DNA of 64,000 bases from positions 127,733,697 through 127,797,696 of the forward strand of contig NC_073627.1 of NCBI RefSeq assembly GCF_029407905.1, given 5' to 3'. Shown in pieces: positions 10,704 to 22,399 of the stretch (positions within the stretch are counted from its first letter, which is position 1; each line of letters starts with the position of its first letter). The notes below the pieces were generated by a model that saw only the letters and a list, made by a program, of their open reading frames with translations, searched no databases and was not told the origin of the DNA. A program made the position numbers and the translations under genes. Source of the DNA: Bubalus kerabau (Eukaryota; Chordata; Mammalia; Artiodactyla; Bovidae).

Positions 10704-10760
10704 CACATGAGGCATAATTAATGTCCCCATTTTGCAGGTGAGACTGCTGGAGAGCAACAT

Positions 10761-10841
10761 ATAGTGCTGGCCAGTAAGTTTGGGTTTTTCCAAATTCTGT
10801 AACAGAAAAACCTGAACAAGCTTTTTTGCCAACCCAATATA
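10761..10841. mobile_element. Mariner-derived hairpin MITE
   Basis: About 80 bases with complementary arms: the left has GGCCAGTAAGTTTGGGTTTTTCC, interrupted, and the right has GAAAAACCTGAACAAGC.. ending AACCCAATA. A TA target flanks each side. It resembles the short ruminant mariner element whose copies seed the miR-2284/2285-type microRNAs. The arms are diverged, so this copy is probably not an efficient precursor. Confidence 0.65.
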
Positions 10842-10862
10842 TGTCAAATACTATGAGAAGAG

Positions 10863-11061
10863 CTGGTTTTCCTGGTGGTTCAGTGGTAAAGAATCCACCT
10901 GCCAATTCAGGAAATCCAGGTTCGGTTTGGAAAAGGAAATGACAACCCACTCCAGTATTCTTGCCTGGAAATCCAATGGATAGAGGAGCCTGGCAGGCTA
11001 CAGTCCACACGGTTGTAAAGAGTCGGACATGACTTAGGGATGAAACAACGATGGAAACCAC
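10863..11061 (+). mobile_element. Bov-tA SINE
   Basis: tRNA-derived head ('cctggtggttcagtggtaaag') followed by the BovB-derived body ('actccagtattcttgcctgg', 'agtcggacatgact'). The target duplication ATGAGAAGAG lies at 10853-10862 and 11062-11071. Confidence 0.9.
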
Positions 11062-11599
11062 ATGAGAAGAGTTGACTAAGGGCTCAGGGGTGATAGGAAT
11101 GGTAAATGATTCTGAGGGGAGGAATTCACAGTGAAGTTTGGGGAGTGGGGCAAAGAGGCTGAGTAAGGTGGGCAAGCCTCTGCCACACCTTCCCTGAGGC
11201 TGTCAGATTCTCTCCTTCCCATACGGAGTGGACCTATCAAAGGAAGAGATAGGAGAAAGGCTCTAGGACCAAGAAGAGAAACACAGGAAAGCCTAATTTC
11301 TATCAGTTTTCCATGTTTTTCCCTGGGAAAATCTACAGCATTCATTAAAAAACAAAAAAAACAGCCTGGAAAAAGAAAATAAAACAAACAAAATCCCACA
11401 TCAGCCTGGCATGTTCCTCATGCACCTTAGGAAATGAAGCTCCAGCTGGTGGTTACCCCTCACTGCTCAGGCCACACAGCCCTGATCTCTCTCCTGTCTG
11501 TGGCCCTGTGTGTCTGAGATGGAATGCTGTGTCCAGTTCTCACAATCAGGGCTCTACCTCTGGGACCCCAGCTCTTCTGGCAGTAAGCCACTCAGTTCC

Positions 11600-11745
11600 C
11601 TGATGACAGTAGCTTCTAAACTTCAGTGTGAAAGGAGTCATGTGCAGATCTTTGGGCCCCAACTCCAGAGAGCCTGATTTAGTGGTATGGGACTGAGCTT
11701 CAGACTGACTCAGGAAACACAGTCCCCAAGGAGAGCAATCTTAAG
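11600..11745. repeat. MER5/MER20-like hAT remnant (weak)
   Basis: Words such as 'ttctaaacttcagtgtg' and 'ggccccaactccagagag..ctgatttagtgg' follow the usual MER5-type layout, but divergence is high. Confidence 0.35.
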
Positions 11746-12091
11746 ATTTGCAGTTGGCACCCATGGGAACATCTGAATTTCCTTCTGATCTCTGTTGAGC
11801 CCTTCTGGTTAAGCACAGGTCACTGCTGCCTGCTTCTGCGGGCTGCTGCATCTGCGTTATGCACTCCATGAGTGAACATAGCAAGCTCTCAGTGGCCCCA
11901 CTACTGCCTTTGTCGCACTATTGTAGCAGTTTGCCCTTTTGCTTTCTGTCCTGATAACAGGAACAGTGTCAAATGCTCATGTGTGAGTCTGAGGAGTGAA
12001 TGAATGTGGTGAAGGGGAAATCCTCTGTGGAATGGGCCTCTGTGTTCCATAAGTGCAGGTCCTGCTATACCATATCCTAACAGTATGGCTT

Positions 12092-12190
12092 TACCTCTGT
12101 CCCTCAGTTTGTTACCCTATATAATGGGAGATTAATTGCCATTCACTCAGTCTACTTCTCAGGTCTGTTGTGAGGAAACTGGGCACTTGT
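12092..12190 (+). repeat. MIR SINE fragment
   Basis: 'cctctgtccctcagtttgtt', then 'ataatgggag', then 'tgttgtgaggaaa' follow the MIR 3' half in order. Confidence 0.55.
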
Positions 12191-12962
12191 TTCATGAAGT
12201 ATTATTACAATGGGTTTAGATTTCCCAAGGCTGTTCAAAGAAAATGTTTTTTGGTTGGCTAAATATATTTCTCCCTTGGTAGAGGAGTGGATGGCCCAGT
12301 ATTTGACAGGAGTGATGAGTGAAGGTTTGTATAGGAAGAAGCCGACAGTACTCATGTGTTGAAAAATTGTGCGGTTCTTTTCGAAGTATCCTTTACTGGC
12401 ACTTCAAGAGAGAAAGCAAAGAACAAAAAATTCAACTCAAGCACATCTGAGAGCCGTAGGTTAACAGCTGTCATGAAATTGCTGCTAAATTTCTGAAAAG
12501 ACGGTGTTGGATGTAGAATTTCTGGGGGATAAAAAACACAGCTGGGTGGAGCTGAAAAGGGAAGAAAACCTTAGATTCTAGATGGAAAATGAAAAGACAT
12601 AATCCAGTCAATAATACATTAGTGAGGTGAACTCTACTGTACACACACACACACATATTCACATACATCTCTTATGCTTTATAGAAAAAATTTCATTCTG
12701 TGGGAAAGAAAACTCAGAAAAGATGAGACATAAGTCATGCATTCTATCTGATTCTCTACTAAACCCTAACCCCAGGAGTCCTCCAGTGGGCATTCTTTTC
12801 ACAGAGAAGCCAAAAAAGGCCAGAACCTGTAAGATGGTACAACTAGGAGTTTCTCAATATATTGCTAATTAAGTAATAAATTAGTAAATAATTCATTAAT
12901 AGCACAGGGAATTGGGGTAGAGAGCCGCATTACATTGTATGAGTTGTATTTAGTCTGGCCTC

Positions 12963-14270
12963 TCAGTTCAGTCGCTCAGTCATGTCCGACTCTTCGCGAC
13001 ACCATGAATCGCAGCACGCCAGGCCTCCCTGTCCATCACCAACTCCTGGAGTTCACTCAACCTCACGTCCATTGAGTCGGTAATGCCATCCAGCCATCTC
13101 ATCCTCTGTCGTCCCCTTCTCCTCCTGCCCCCAATCCCTCCCAGCATCAGAGTCTTTTCCAATGAGTCAACTCTTCGCATGAGATGGCCAAAGTATTGGA
13201 GTTTCAGCTTTAGCATCATTCCTTCCAAAGAACACCCAGGACTGATCTCCTTTAGAATGGACTGGTTGGATCTCCTTGCAGTCCAAGGGAGTCTCAAGAG
13301 TCTTCTCCAACACCACAGTTCAAAAGCGTCAATTCTTCGGTGCTCAGCTTTCTTCACAGTCCAACGCTCACATCCATACATGACCACTGGAAAAACCATA
13401 GCCTTGACTAGATGGACCTTTGTTGGCAAAGTAATGTCTCTGCCTTTCAATATGCTATCTAGGTTGGTCATAACCTTCCTTCCAAGGAGTAAGCGTCTTT
13501 TAATTTCATGGCTGCAGTCACCATCTGCCGTGATTTTGGAGCCCCCAAAAATAAAGTCTGACACTGTTTCCACTGTTTTCCCATCTATTTCCCATGAAGT
13601 GATGGGACCGGATGCCATGATCTTTGTTTTCTGAATGTTGAGTTTTAAGCCAACTTTTTCACTCTCCTCTTTCACTTTCATCAAGAGGCATTTTAGTTCC
13701 TCTTTACTTTCTGCCATAAAGGTGGTGTCATCTGCATATCTGAGGTTATTGATATTTCTCCCGGCAATCTTGATTCCAGCTTGTGCTTCTTCCAGCCCAG
13801 CGTTTCTCACGATGTACTCTGAATATAAGTTAAATAAGCAGGGTGACAATATACAGCCTTGACATACTCCTTTTCCTATTTGGAACCAGTCTGTTGTTCC
13901 ATGTCCAGTTCTAACTGTTGCTTCCTGACCTGCATGTAGGTTTCTCAAGAGGCAGGTCATGTGGTCTGATATTCCCATCTCTTTCAGAATTTTTCACAGT
14001 TTATTGTGATCCACACAGTCAAAGGCTTTGGCATAATCAATAAAGCAGAAATAGATGTTTTTCTGGAACTCTCTTGCTTTTTTGATGATCCAGTGGATGT
14101 TGGCAATTTGATCTCTGGTTCCTCTGCCTTTTCTAAAACCAGCTTGAACATCTGGAAGTTCACAGTTCACGTATTGCTGAAGCTTGGCTTGGAGAATTTT
14201 GAGCATTACTTTCCTAGCGTGTGAGATCAGTGCAATTGTGTGGTAGTTTGAGCGTTCTTCCTCTCTATAG
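12963..14270 (-). mobile_element. BovB (RTE-type) LINE, 5'-truncated
   Basis: About 1.3 kb of the 3' half of BovB in minus orientation, ending in the typical 'cgactgaactga' tail (at 12963-12975). It codes for the C-terminal part of the RTE reverse transcriptase. The catalytic YADD is visible in an open stretch of 332 residues (13978-12980), followed by the C-terminal region with a zinc-knuckle-like patch. One in-frame nonsense codon separates this from the upstream 70-residue piece (14206-13994), which carries the AFDCVDH motif. The endonuclease domain is missing, so the copy cannot move by itself. The short interruption count suggests moderate age. Confidence 0.95.
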
Positions 14271-14929
14271 CACCCCAGGAAATAATCATTGAGCCTGAGC
14301 TTGAATAGCTCCAGGGACAGTGAGATTACTAGCCCCTTTTGAAATTGGTATTAATGGAATGGCTGCCAGGAAGCCCTTTCCTTCATTGAACATGCACGGG
14401 CCTCCATGCAGCATCTGTCCACTGGTCCTAGTTCTGCCCTTTTGTCCTCTCTCTGGTCCTAGTCATGGCCCTCAGGAAAGAACAAACAAGGTGGTATAAA
14501 CTTTTCTTGGAAAATATCTGCCTAGACAGTGCAGGGTGTTAGGGAGAGGGTTTCAATGTCTCTTCTATGTGACTGGACAAGTAATCCCAGCTAGAAGTGG
14601 TGGTCTTGGGATGTCATCTGGGGTAGGTATAATCAGGAGTTAAGCAAGAGTGGGATTATGGACCTGAGAGTCTAATCTGCAGAACATTCTGGAATCCCAT
14701 TCCCATAGCTGTGTTCCCATTGGCTACAGATTCCACCCAAGTCTGTCTTTAAAAGGACAGTGTTACAACCACCACTATGAAAGCACTGTTCCTGTTATAG
14801 CCCTGGAAGACCATTGAATCCAGCACCTTGCCCCTGTTTGACAGGTGGAGGCATTAAGGCCCAAAGGAAACAGAACTGACAAAGGTGCCATACTGAGTTA
14901 GAGGGAGAGGCAGGACTAATAAGCATAAC
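14271..14929. other. Intergenic, non-coding
   Basis: Unassigned sequence between the BovB copy and a MIR. No ORF, RNA gene or repeat was recognised. Confidence 0.5.
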
Positions 14930-15115
14930 TGACATTTCTTTAATGCTCACTGTTTACAGGTCACTGTGTTTCACATACATTGTCACTATGAGTTGGGTCC
15001 AGTCTGAACTCTGACACTCAGAGACACAGAAACTTGCCCAGGATCACAGAGTTAGGACATGGCAGAGCTGGAATTTGAAAGCCAGTTCTGAATTCACAGC
15101 CAAATTTCTTTTTTA
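14930..15115 (-). repeat. MIR SINE, interrupted by a CHR SINE
   Basis: The antisense MIR order is visible: 'tgacatttctttaatgctcac', then 'gacacagaaacttgcccagg', then 'agctggaatttgaa'. It resumes after the inserted SINE at about 15418-15460. Confidence 0.65.
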
Positions 15116-15118
15116 AAA

Positions 15119-15417
15119 TTTTTAATTAATTAATTTTTTGTTGCTCTGGGTATTTGTTGCTGCATGCAAGCCTTCTCTAGTTGCAGTGAGCAGGGCTACT
15201 CTCTAGTTGCAGTGCTTGGTCTTCTCCTTGCAGTGACTTCTCTTCCTGTGGAGCACAGGTTCTAGGTGCATGGGCTTCAGGTAGTTTCTGCTCGAGGGCT
15301 CTAGAGCATGGACTGAGTTGCTCCACAGCATGTGGAATCATCCTGGACAAGGGACTGAACCTGTGTCTCCTGCATTGGCAAGTGGGTTCTTACCCACTGT
15401 ACCACCAGGGAAGTTCC
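15119..15417 (-). mobile_element. CHR-type tRNA SINE (artiodactyl)
   Basis: Full-length antisense copy from the A/T-rich tail ('tttaattaattaatttttt') to the tRNA-like head ('cccactgtaccaccaggga'). The target duplication is approximately AGCCAAATTTCTT / AGCCAGATTTCTT on either side. Confidence 0.8.
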
Positions 15418-16084
15418 CAAAGCCAGATTTCTTAACTGCTAACACTATACCGCTTCCCTAGAACCCAGCCCTCCTCCCTCCCCCACTCACCCTCGCCCAG
15501 ATTCTACCCCTCTGCCATACTGACTCTTAAAAAGATGTACCTGGACACAGTTTTGGAGGGTTTGTAAAGTACTTTTGTGACTTCCTAACACTTTATCTCA
15601 GGGAATCCTAACAACACACCAGGGGGAAAGCCTGGGTAAAAATTTACACTACCATTTCACAAGGCAGGATCAGTTGGGGTCCCTTTGATCTGACTGGACC
15701 TTCTCCACCACTCTATCCATCTGAGTGGAAGCCTGGCAGGTTGAGAAATATATAAGGTAAGAATGGGGAACCCAGGCCCCGTTGACAAGACAGAGAGGAA
15801 CAGACATCTGAAACTGGCTGGGGAAACTTTTAATCCAAAAGAAAAAGAGTGCATTTTCTTTCTCTATATGTTTTAAGTAGAATAATGAGATAATCTTGGA
15901 TTAAAAAAAAAATCAACCCTACTGTTTATATTTTAATTTATTCTTAGAAGGGTAGGAAAGTCTAGAGGAAATGCAATATGTGGGTCTTATTTTATAATTT
16001 GTGATGGTAAGCCACAGTTAATCCCTTTCGTCAGTGAAAGGATTTATGAAGGATACAACAAAATGTAACTATCTGTTGATTTCA

Positions 16085-16690
16085 TTGTATTTTTTCAAGA
16101 TTTTTATTTAGTTCACAATGTTACAACAATAAAGGAAATTAAAAGGACAGAAAATTATCCATAATCCTACCATCCTAACAAATGAACTGCTCAGTGTTTC
16201 TCTTCTGTCCTGACTTACATGCTAGTTAAATTTACATAGGTAATTTATTAGTGTAGTTACCGCTTTGTATTCAGGTTTCTCACTTAACAGTTTATCATTA
16301 TAATTCCACATTGTCTTCATAATTATCATTTAAAATAGCATTTTAATAATATTCAATAAAATAATTATTTTAATGGCTGCTTAATACCATTTTAAATGGA
16401 TATGTCATTCCTTAGTATTGTGTATTTAGGAAGACTCAAATTTTCACTATCACAGATAATCCCAAAGTGCATGTCTTCATACCTCTTTCTCTTTTTTTTT
16501 TTTTTTCAATCTCCTAAAGTCCCTAGATCTAGATTTGCTAGGTCAGAGGGCCTTTGCATGGTTCTTGATACCTATGGGAAAATCACTTTGCAAAAGGCTT
16601 TTATAAATTTATTTTGCCTCCAATAATGGATGAGTGCTATAATTTCATACCATTCCCTTGCCTCAACTAAAGGAAATCTACTAACAAATG
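16085..16690 (-). repeat. L1M 3'-UTR fragment, antisense
   Basis: Features of the old L1M 3' region in reverse: 'tttctcacttaacag', 'ttaatggctgcttaatacc', 'tttgctaggtcagaggg'. A T run lies at 16492-16506. Strongly diverged. Confidence 0.5.
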
Positions 16691-16904
16691 AAAGATGATG
16701 TGATAAGGAGCAATTTTACCCCTTAAATAAACGGTTTGACAAACCTGTCATCAGTTCTCTACTCTCTTATCTGTGTTGTTGTCATAAATTTAATGTCTTT
16801 ACCAAGAATGTGAGGAAAGCAGCAGAACAATTTCTATACCCACTTTATAGCTGAGGAAACTGAGTCTCAATTCCTGGTTTTGCCCACGGATGCCCAATGA
16901 GCCC

Positions 16905-17518
16905 CAGAAAATAAAGGATGCTCTTTATTTTCTTGGGCTCCAAAATCACTGCAGATGGTAACTGCAGCCATGAAATTAAAAGATGCTTGCTCCTTGGAAG
17001 AAAAGCTATGACCAACCTAGACAGCATATTAAAAAGCAGAGACATTACTTCACTGACAAAGGTCCATCTAGTCAAAGCTATGGTTTTTCCAGTATGCATG
17101 TATGGATGTGAGAGTTGGACTATAAAGAAAGCTGAGCTCTGAAGAATTGATGCTTTTGAACTGTGGTGTTGGAGAAGATTCTTGAGAGTGTCTTGGACTG
17201 CAAGGAGATCTAACCAGTCCATCCTAAAGGAAATCAGTCCTGAATATTCATTGGAAGGACTGATACTAAAGCTGAAGCTCCAATACTTTGGCCACTTGAT
17301 GTGAAGAACTGACTCATTGGAAAAGACCCTGATGCTGAGAAAGATTGAAGGCAGGAGGAGAAGGGGTGACAAAGGATAAGATGGTTGGATGGCATCACCA
17401 ACTCAGTGGATATGAGTTTGAGCAAGCTCCAGGAGTTGGTGATGGACAGGGAAGCCTGGCGTGCTGCTGTCCATGGAGTCAAAAAGAGTTGGACACAACT
17501 GAAAGACTAAACTGAACT
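16905..17518 (+). mobile_element. BovB LINE 3' fragment
   Basis: Sense-orientation BovB end. It codes a short open piece (GSKITADGNCSHEIKR..) that hits a stop at 17140, and ends with 'ctaaactgaactg'. It is more diverged than the copy at 13 kb. Confidence 0.92.
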
Positions 17519-17689
17519 GCCCAGTGAGTTAGTGGAGGTGCTGAGATTTTTGTGATATCATTATTTGTAGTGAATCAAAGTTTTGTGATTGGTTTCTTAT
17601 AACTGCATGGCATATCCTGGGGTGTTTATTACTCCCTTGGGTTTTTGGAGAAGCTGGGAAAATATATCCACATCAAGTAAATTTGCAAC

Positions 17690-17800
17690 TTTTTTTTCTC
17701 CTTTGGCTGTTTTGCGTGGCTTTCAGGAATCTTGGTAGCAGGAATCTCAGTTTCTGGACCAGACTGAGTCTTAACCATTGCACTTCCAGGGAAATCCCAT
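17690..17800 (-). mobile_element. CHR-type tRNA SINE fragment
   Basis: Antisense tRNA-like head ('gtcttaaccattgcacttccaggga') preceded by a T-rich tail. Diverged. Confidence 0.5.
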
Positions 17801-17924
17801 AATTGTAATTTCTTTTTAAGCAAGCATCATAGACCTTCTTGCTTCCAACTGCTACTCAAAGCATGGGCTCACTTTGGGGGAGATCTTTGGTATATTCTTG
17901 CCAGAGAAACTCTGAACTTCAGAG

Positions 17925-18065
17925 CTTGAAGGAACATCAGAGATAATCTCATCCATTTGTCTTATTTTAGAGATGACAAAGCTGAGACCCTGAGAGGAGA
18001 AAGGACTTGCTCAGGTTTATTCAGAGTTGGCAGCAGAGTCAGTATCTACCTCATTTTCTACCTTC
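17925..18065 (-). repeat. MIR3-like CORE-SINE fragment
   Basis: 'ttattttagagatgacaaagctgagacc..gaggagaaaggacttgc' matches the antisense pattern of this old SINE class. Confidence 0.45.
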
Positions 18066-19544
18066 TGGTTTAAAATGTTGCCTCAGCACATTAGTGGGTC
18101 CATTGTGTTTTCTGAGCTAGTAATACTGTGACTATTTCAGAGTCAAAACTATTTGGGAAACACTGGATACCTTATGTTTCTTTTGAAGCTCCATGGTGAA
18201 ATAAGTCTGGTAATATTGAGTTAAAAAACAAGTTTATTAATTAAAAGTCTTTAGTACTCCAAATGACATTTGCTTTTATTTATTTATTTTGGTGGGATTT
18301 TTTAGGTGGTTTTTGAGCAAATTTTTTTTTACTAGATTTTATGTATAAATTTAATATTTGTTATGTATTTTTCGACTCAGTAGTACATACACATGGCTCA
18401 AATTTCAAAGGCACAAAAGGAATCTGAGGAAGAGCCTCTTCTTATCTGTTCCCTCAACCACTCAGGTCCCATCCCAATCTGGCAATCAGTGTTCCCAGAA
18501 TACGTCCAGAGGTAGTTCATCAGTGTACACTTAACAATATAGCTTGGTGTCACATGCTGGTACATAAAGAACTTTCTCATTGTTTGTTTCTGTAGCATGG
18601 TGTTCTGATCAATATTTGAATCTCCGACTGGAATATAGTCTCCACCCTCAAGGGCACATGGATTCCTGGAAAAAATGAGGTATCTTCATTATGATCCCTA
18701 AAAGAGGTAGGAATTGCTCACGAGAAACATACAAAGTGTGGTGGGCATGTGGAAGAAAGAAAAGATCCCTCTCAGGTAGGTGTGGTTTGGGGTAGGAGCT
18801 GTAACCTGGGAAGGTAACTGAGGCAGGAGAGTCTCAGCTGAGGGATAGCACCAAGCTGTTACTCATCACACTGACCTTTGTTTTAAAGCAAAGAAGCCCT
18901 GGATATCTGTATCTGGCCAATATCAACATTTAGATGCTAGGCACAAAAGCTTCATTTTTATTAGCTATATTGGTTGCCCATATATCAGAACCAGTCTTAA
19001 AATGGAATCAGACATGTATATCAGATATCATTTGGAGTAATGAGTGTATTTTCCTAATCTTTCCAACACCAACCTTACAACTCATCTCCAATAGCATGCA
19101 TACTAATTAATTTGTTTTCCATATAGTAATAAGATTAACAACCTCGCATTTACACGGGGTACTGAGTCATGTTCAAATAAAACAAGTTCTAATGAGAAAA
19201 ATTGGATGCGGCAGCAAATCATGTCCCACTTGGCATCCAGGTTTATGTGTGTTTGTCTGTCTTTGTTACACGTATTTGTGTCAGGATCTCACTGTAAACA
19301 AGATGATTTCTTTCATGTTGGGTTAGTCTGGGTAAATTTGTTTAATGAACAACAAAGTCATTGTAAACACTGCACAAATCTGAGTGCCTTGCAGCTTGGC
19401 TAGGAATCTTTTAAGCTGCTACAAAAAATAAAAGGTGTCAACCAGGAAAACAATAGTGGAGGGGAAATGCTATTAATATATACGCTCTTATGCAGCCTGG
19501 ACCAGCTATCTCCGGATAGTTGAAGAGTTCTTGGTGAAATGGGA
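18066..19544. other. Intergenic, non-coding, possible L1M piece
   Basis: No gene recognised. The part at about 18280-18600 has an antisense L1M-like texture ('tagtacatacacatggctcaaatttcaaaggcacaaaagg'-like order). The remainder is unassigned. Confidence 0.45.
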
Positions 19545-19625
19545 TGTGACCTTGGACAGTCACTCTGCCTCCCCTAATCTGAGCCTCAGTTTCTCCCTCT
19601 GTCAATTGGACAGAGTTTTCTAGGC
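19545..19625 (+). repeat. MIR SINE fragment
   Basis: 'gtgaccttggacagtcac..gagcctcagtttctccctctg' is a clear MIR core. Confidence 0.65.
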
Positions 19626-19631
19626 ATATGA

Positions 19632-19985
19632 ATGTCCCATCAGAATCAGCTAGGGGGGGGGTCTTTAAAAGAACACAGGTGGCCAAGCTGTTTCACTAAA
19701 TCCCAGTCCTTTAAAACTCCAGTTTCTAAGGGTCACTGTCCCAGGGTCTGTATTTTAAAAAATAAGTTCCTCAGGGACTTCCCTGGTGGTCCAGTGGTTA
19801 AGACTTTGCTTTTCAGTGCAGGTGACACAGGTTCTATTCCTGGTCAGGGAGCTAAGATTCCTGCATACTTTACGGTTAAAAAAACTAAAACATTAAACGG
19901 AAGCAATATTGTAACAAATTTAATAAAGACTTAAAAAAATAAGTTCCTCAGGTGATTTGATGACTAGTCTGGTTTGATCCTCACT
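19632..19985 (-). repeat. MER5A-like hAT remnant, split by a SINE
   Basis: Left part (19632-19774) and right part (19951-19985) resemble an antisense MER5A ('catcagaatcagctaggg' ... 'caggtgatttgatg'). A CHR SINE is inserted between them. Confidence 0.5.
19775..19933 (+). mobile_element. CHR-type tRNA SINE
   Basis: Head 'gacttccctggtggtccag' and A-rich tail 'aataaagacttaaaaaa'. The target duplication AAAAAATAAGTTCCTCAG lies at 19757-19774 and 19934-19951, inside a MER5A-like element. The clean duplication suggests a fairly recent insertion. Confidence 0.88.
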
Positions 19986-20583
19986 GGACTAGACAGAGTA
20001 CCAAGATCTTTTCCAGGTCTTAGGTTGTTTCTTCCTGATTTCATGGCCATAAAACCCCATGATTCTAAAAACCCATCTTGGAAAATACTGCTGCTTTCAT
20101 CTGAGCCAAGAAAAAGAACCATTTATGGTGCCAGGAACCTGGATTCTAGTTCTTTGACAGATGAAGGACCAAATGTCACTACACTCTGAATCTGTCTCTT
20201 CACTCACAAAACAAGGTTTCTGAACCAGGCAATGTCAGAAGGTCCTTCCTCTCTGAGGTTCCAGAGCCCGATTTCTGACCCCATTGGGAATCTCCATCTG
20301 CATATAAACTGCCATCTAGTTCACTTTCAAAAACAGAGATTGGCATGAAGGCTGGTTGCGGTCATCTGCAGTAACCTACTCATTCTTTCTGAGGCCAAGA
20401 GTACCTCTTCTGGCCCCTCCCTCATGGTAGGTTCTGCTCTATCTGGCACTTTCCTGAATAAGAGCCAAGAGGGTGTGCCCTGGCTGACAGCCTGGCATTT
20501 CCAAGTCCCTCATTGTTTTCCCCCCATTTGAAACCCAATTCATTTCAGCTTTTCTTTCTCCTTCGTGGAAGGATCTGTATCTC

Positions 20584-20852
20584 CAGGCAGCAACCCACTC
20601 TAGTACTCTTGCCTGGAAACTCCCACAGACGGAGGAGCCTGGTAGGCTGCAGTCCATGGGGTCGCAAAGAGTCAGACACGACTGAGCGACTTCACTTTCA
20701 CTTTTCACTTTCATGCATTGGAGAAGGAAATGGCAACCCACTCCAGTGTTCTTGCCTGGAGAATCCCAAGGACGGAGGAGCCTGGTGGGCTGCCGTCTAC
20801 AGGGTCGCACAGAGTTGGACATGACTGAAGCGACTTAGCAGCAGCAGCAGCA
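20584..20852 (+). mobile_element. Bov-A2 dimeric SINE with (AGC)n tail
   Basis: Two Bov-A units ('actctagtactcttgcctgg' and 'actccagtgttcttgcctgg') joined by 'cactttcacttttcacttt', ending 'gacttagcagcagcagcagc'. The AGC tail is a typical polymorphic site in cattle. Confidence 0.93.
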
Positions 20853-20953
20853 TACTCTCCGCCATTCCCGGCCCAGATGCCCCTGTGTATTGATAGTGAG
20901 ACCCACAAAGCATCTGAGGAACAAATGAACAGGTGAGTGAGTGAAAGTCACCT

Positions 20954-20996
20954 GAGGCACTGAATGTTAGGCTCCAGCCCTAACATTCAGTGCCTC
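20954..20996. repeat. Perfect 18-bp inverted repeat with 7-base loop
   Basis: The arm GAGGCACTGAATGTTAGG (20954-20971) is followed by seven bases and then its exact reverse complement (20979-20996). It lies about 100 bases past a Bov-A2 copy and in no repeat I recognise. Confidence 0.9.
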
Positions 20997-21271
20997 TTGG
21001 TCCTCAGTAGGGTCCGTGCTCAGTGAGGTGGAGGGAGAAGGCTTGTCAGATCTACAGACTGCATAGGAGTGAGCTAACAGCTTGGTCCCTTTGCCCAAAC
21101 AGAGCTCTTTGTCAGTTTTCTATCTTCATATGAATGGGATCATATTGGGTGTATACTCTGTGTGTTTCCTCTTTTACCCAATGTCATACTTTATTTCCTG
21201 ACTAGAGTAGGGGTTACCAGCATTTGCTTCATTCATTAAACTATGCACATGTTCTTTATGTATTTTTCAGT

Positions 21272-21472
21272 GGGTTAGTCGGTCAGTCATGTCAACTCTG
21301 TGACCCCATGGACTGTAGCCCACCGGGCTCCTCTGTCCATGGAACTCTCTAGGCAAGAATACTGGAGTGGGTTGCCATTCCCTTCTCCAGGAGATCTTCC
21401 CAACCCAGGGATTGGACCTGGTCTCCCATATTGTGGGTAGATTCTTTACCATCTGAGCCACCAGGGAAGCAC
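21272..21472 (-). mobile_element. Bov-tA SINE
   Basis: Antisense copy ending in the tRNA-like head 'accatctgagccaccaggga'. Target duplication ATTTTTCAGT at 21262-21271 and 21473-21482. Confidence 0.92.
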
Positions 21473-21585
21473 ATTTTTCAGTATCTGTCACAATTAAAGA
21501 AGGAAAATTGAGGGAGTCCAACACAGTTACTGTTCAATTTTGTCCTCAAGAGACAATCTAGAATGTCTTAGAAAAAGACTCTGCT

Positions 21586-21750
21586 GGGGCTTCCCTGCTG
21601 GTCCAGTGGTTAAGAATTCACCTTCCAATGCAGGGGTTTGGGTTCCATCCCTGGTTAAAGAGCTAAGATCCCATATGCCTTGTGGCCGAAAAACCAAAAC
21701 ATAAAACATAAGCAATATTGTAATAAATTCAGTAAAGATTTTTCTCAAAA
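21586..21750 (+). mobile_element. CHR-type tRNA SINE
   Basis: Head 'gcttccctgctggtccagtg' and tail 'agcaatattgtaataaattc' followed by an A-rich end. Confidence 0.8.
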
Positions 21751-22390
21751 AAGAAAAAGACTCTATTCGTCTTAGGGAAAAGTGACTTGGGAATCTTGTA
21801 CAAAGTATAAAGATCCTTGGGGAAGTTTTTCCACTTGGGGACATAACCTCAGAGCTTCCCAATTACCTTCCTTTTTTTTTTTTTTTTTTTCACTACTTAG
21901 TGAGCATTCACTCTGCAAACAGCAGCACTGCCCTCCCTTCCTACCTCAGACATCAGCCCTTGTGCCTTCACCAGCAAGTCCCATAGCTTGTCTGAGCTCT
22001 GGTTTCTTCACATGAAAAATGATGGCGTTGCCTGCAGCTGGTGGCGGCAGGGTGAGGTGGGCACACACAAATGTGGTTTCAAGACCCATCTGCCATACCT
22101 ATGATCAGGTCTGAATCCACACATGTGGCAAAGCAACAGTGTGGAAAATGGGGGCTACAGGCTTTGTGTTGATAAACCTGAGAAAGAGTAGGGAAATCAC
22201 TTTCCATTAAGAGCCCCAGTTCAGTAACACTTCAGTGTTACCTGCCTGAGCTGTCTTGTGCATTGCTCTGTGGGGAGGCCGGGTTTAATGAAGTAGGATA
22301 AACCACACAGGCACATTAGTTAGCCTCAGCACAGGCAGGATTAACTTTACACTCCATTTGCAAGAGCAAATCTCCTCTCCTAGAGTTTGT
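21751..22390. other. Intergenic, non-coding
   Basis: A T run at 21872-21890, then unassigned sequence. No gene or RNA recognised. Confidence 0.5.
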
Positions 22391-22399
22391 TATAAAGGG

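Larger units (their letters stand above)
11072..12960. other. Intergenic, non-coding
   Basis: No gene recognised. It contains a weak MER5-like segment near 11600-11745, a MIR fragment at 12092-12190 and a short (AC)n at 12637-12653. The rest is unassigned unique or ancient repeat DNA. Confidence 0.6.

Noticed and set aside
13083..13862. Plus-strand ORFs of 183 and 75 residues
   Set aside because: They are antisense to the BovB reverse-transcriptase region. The similar ORF at 16845-17372 minus is antisense to another BovB copy.
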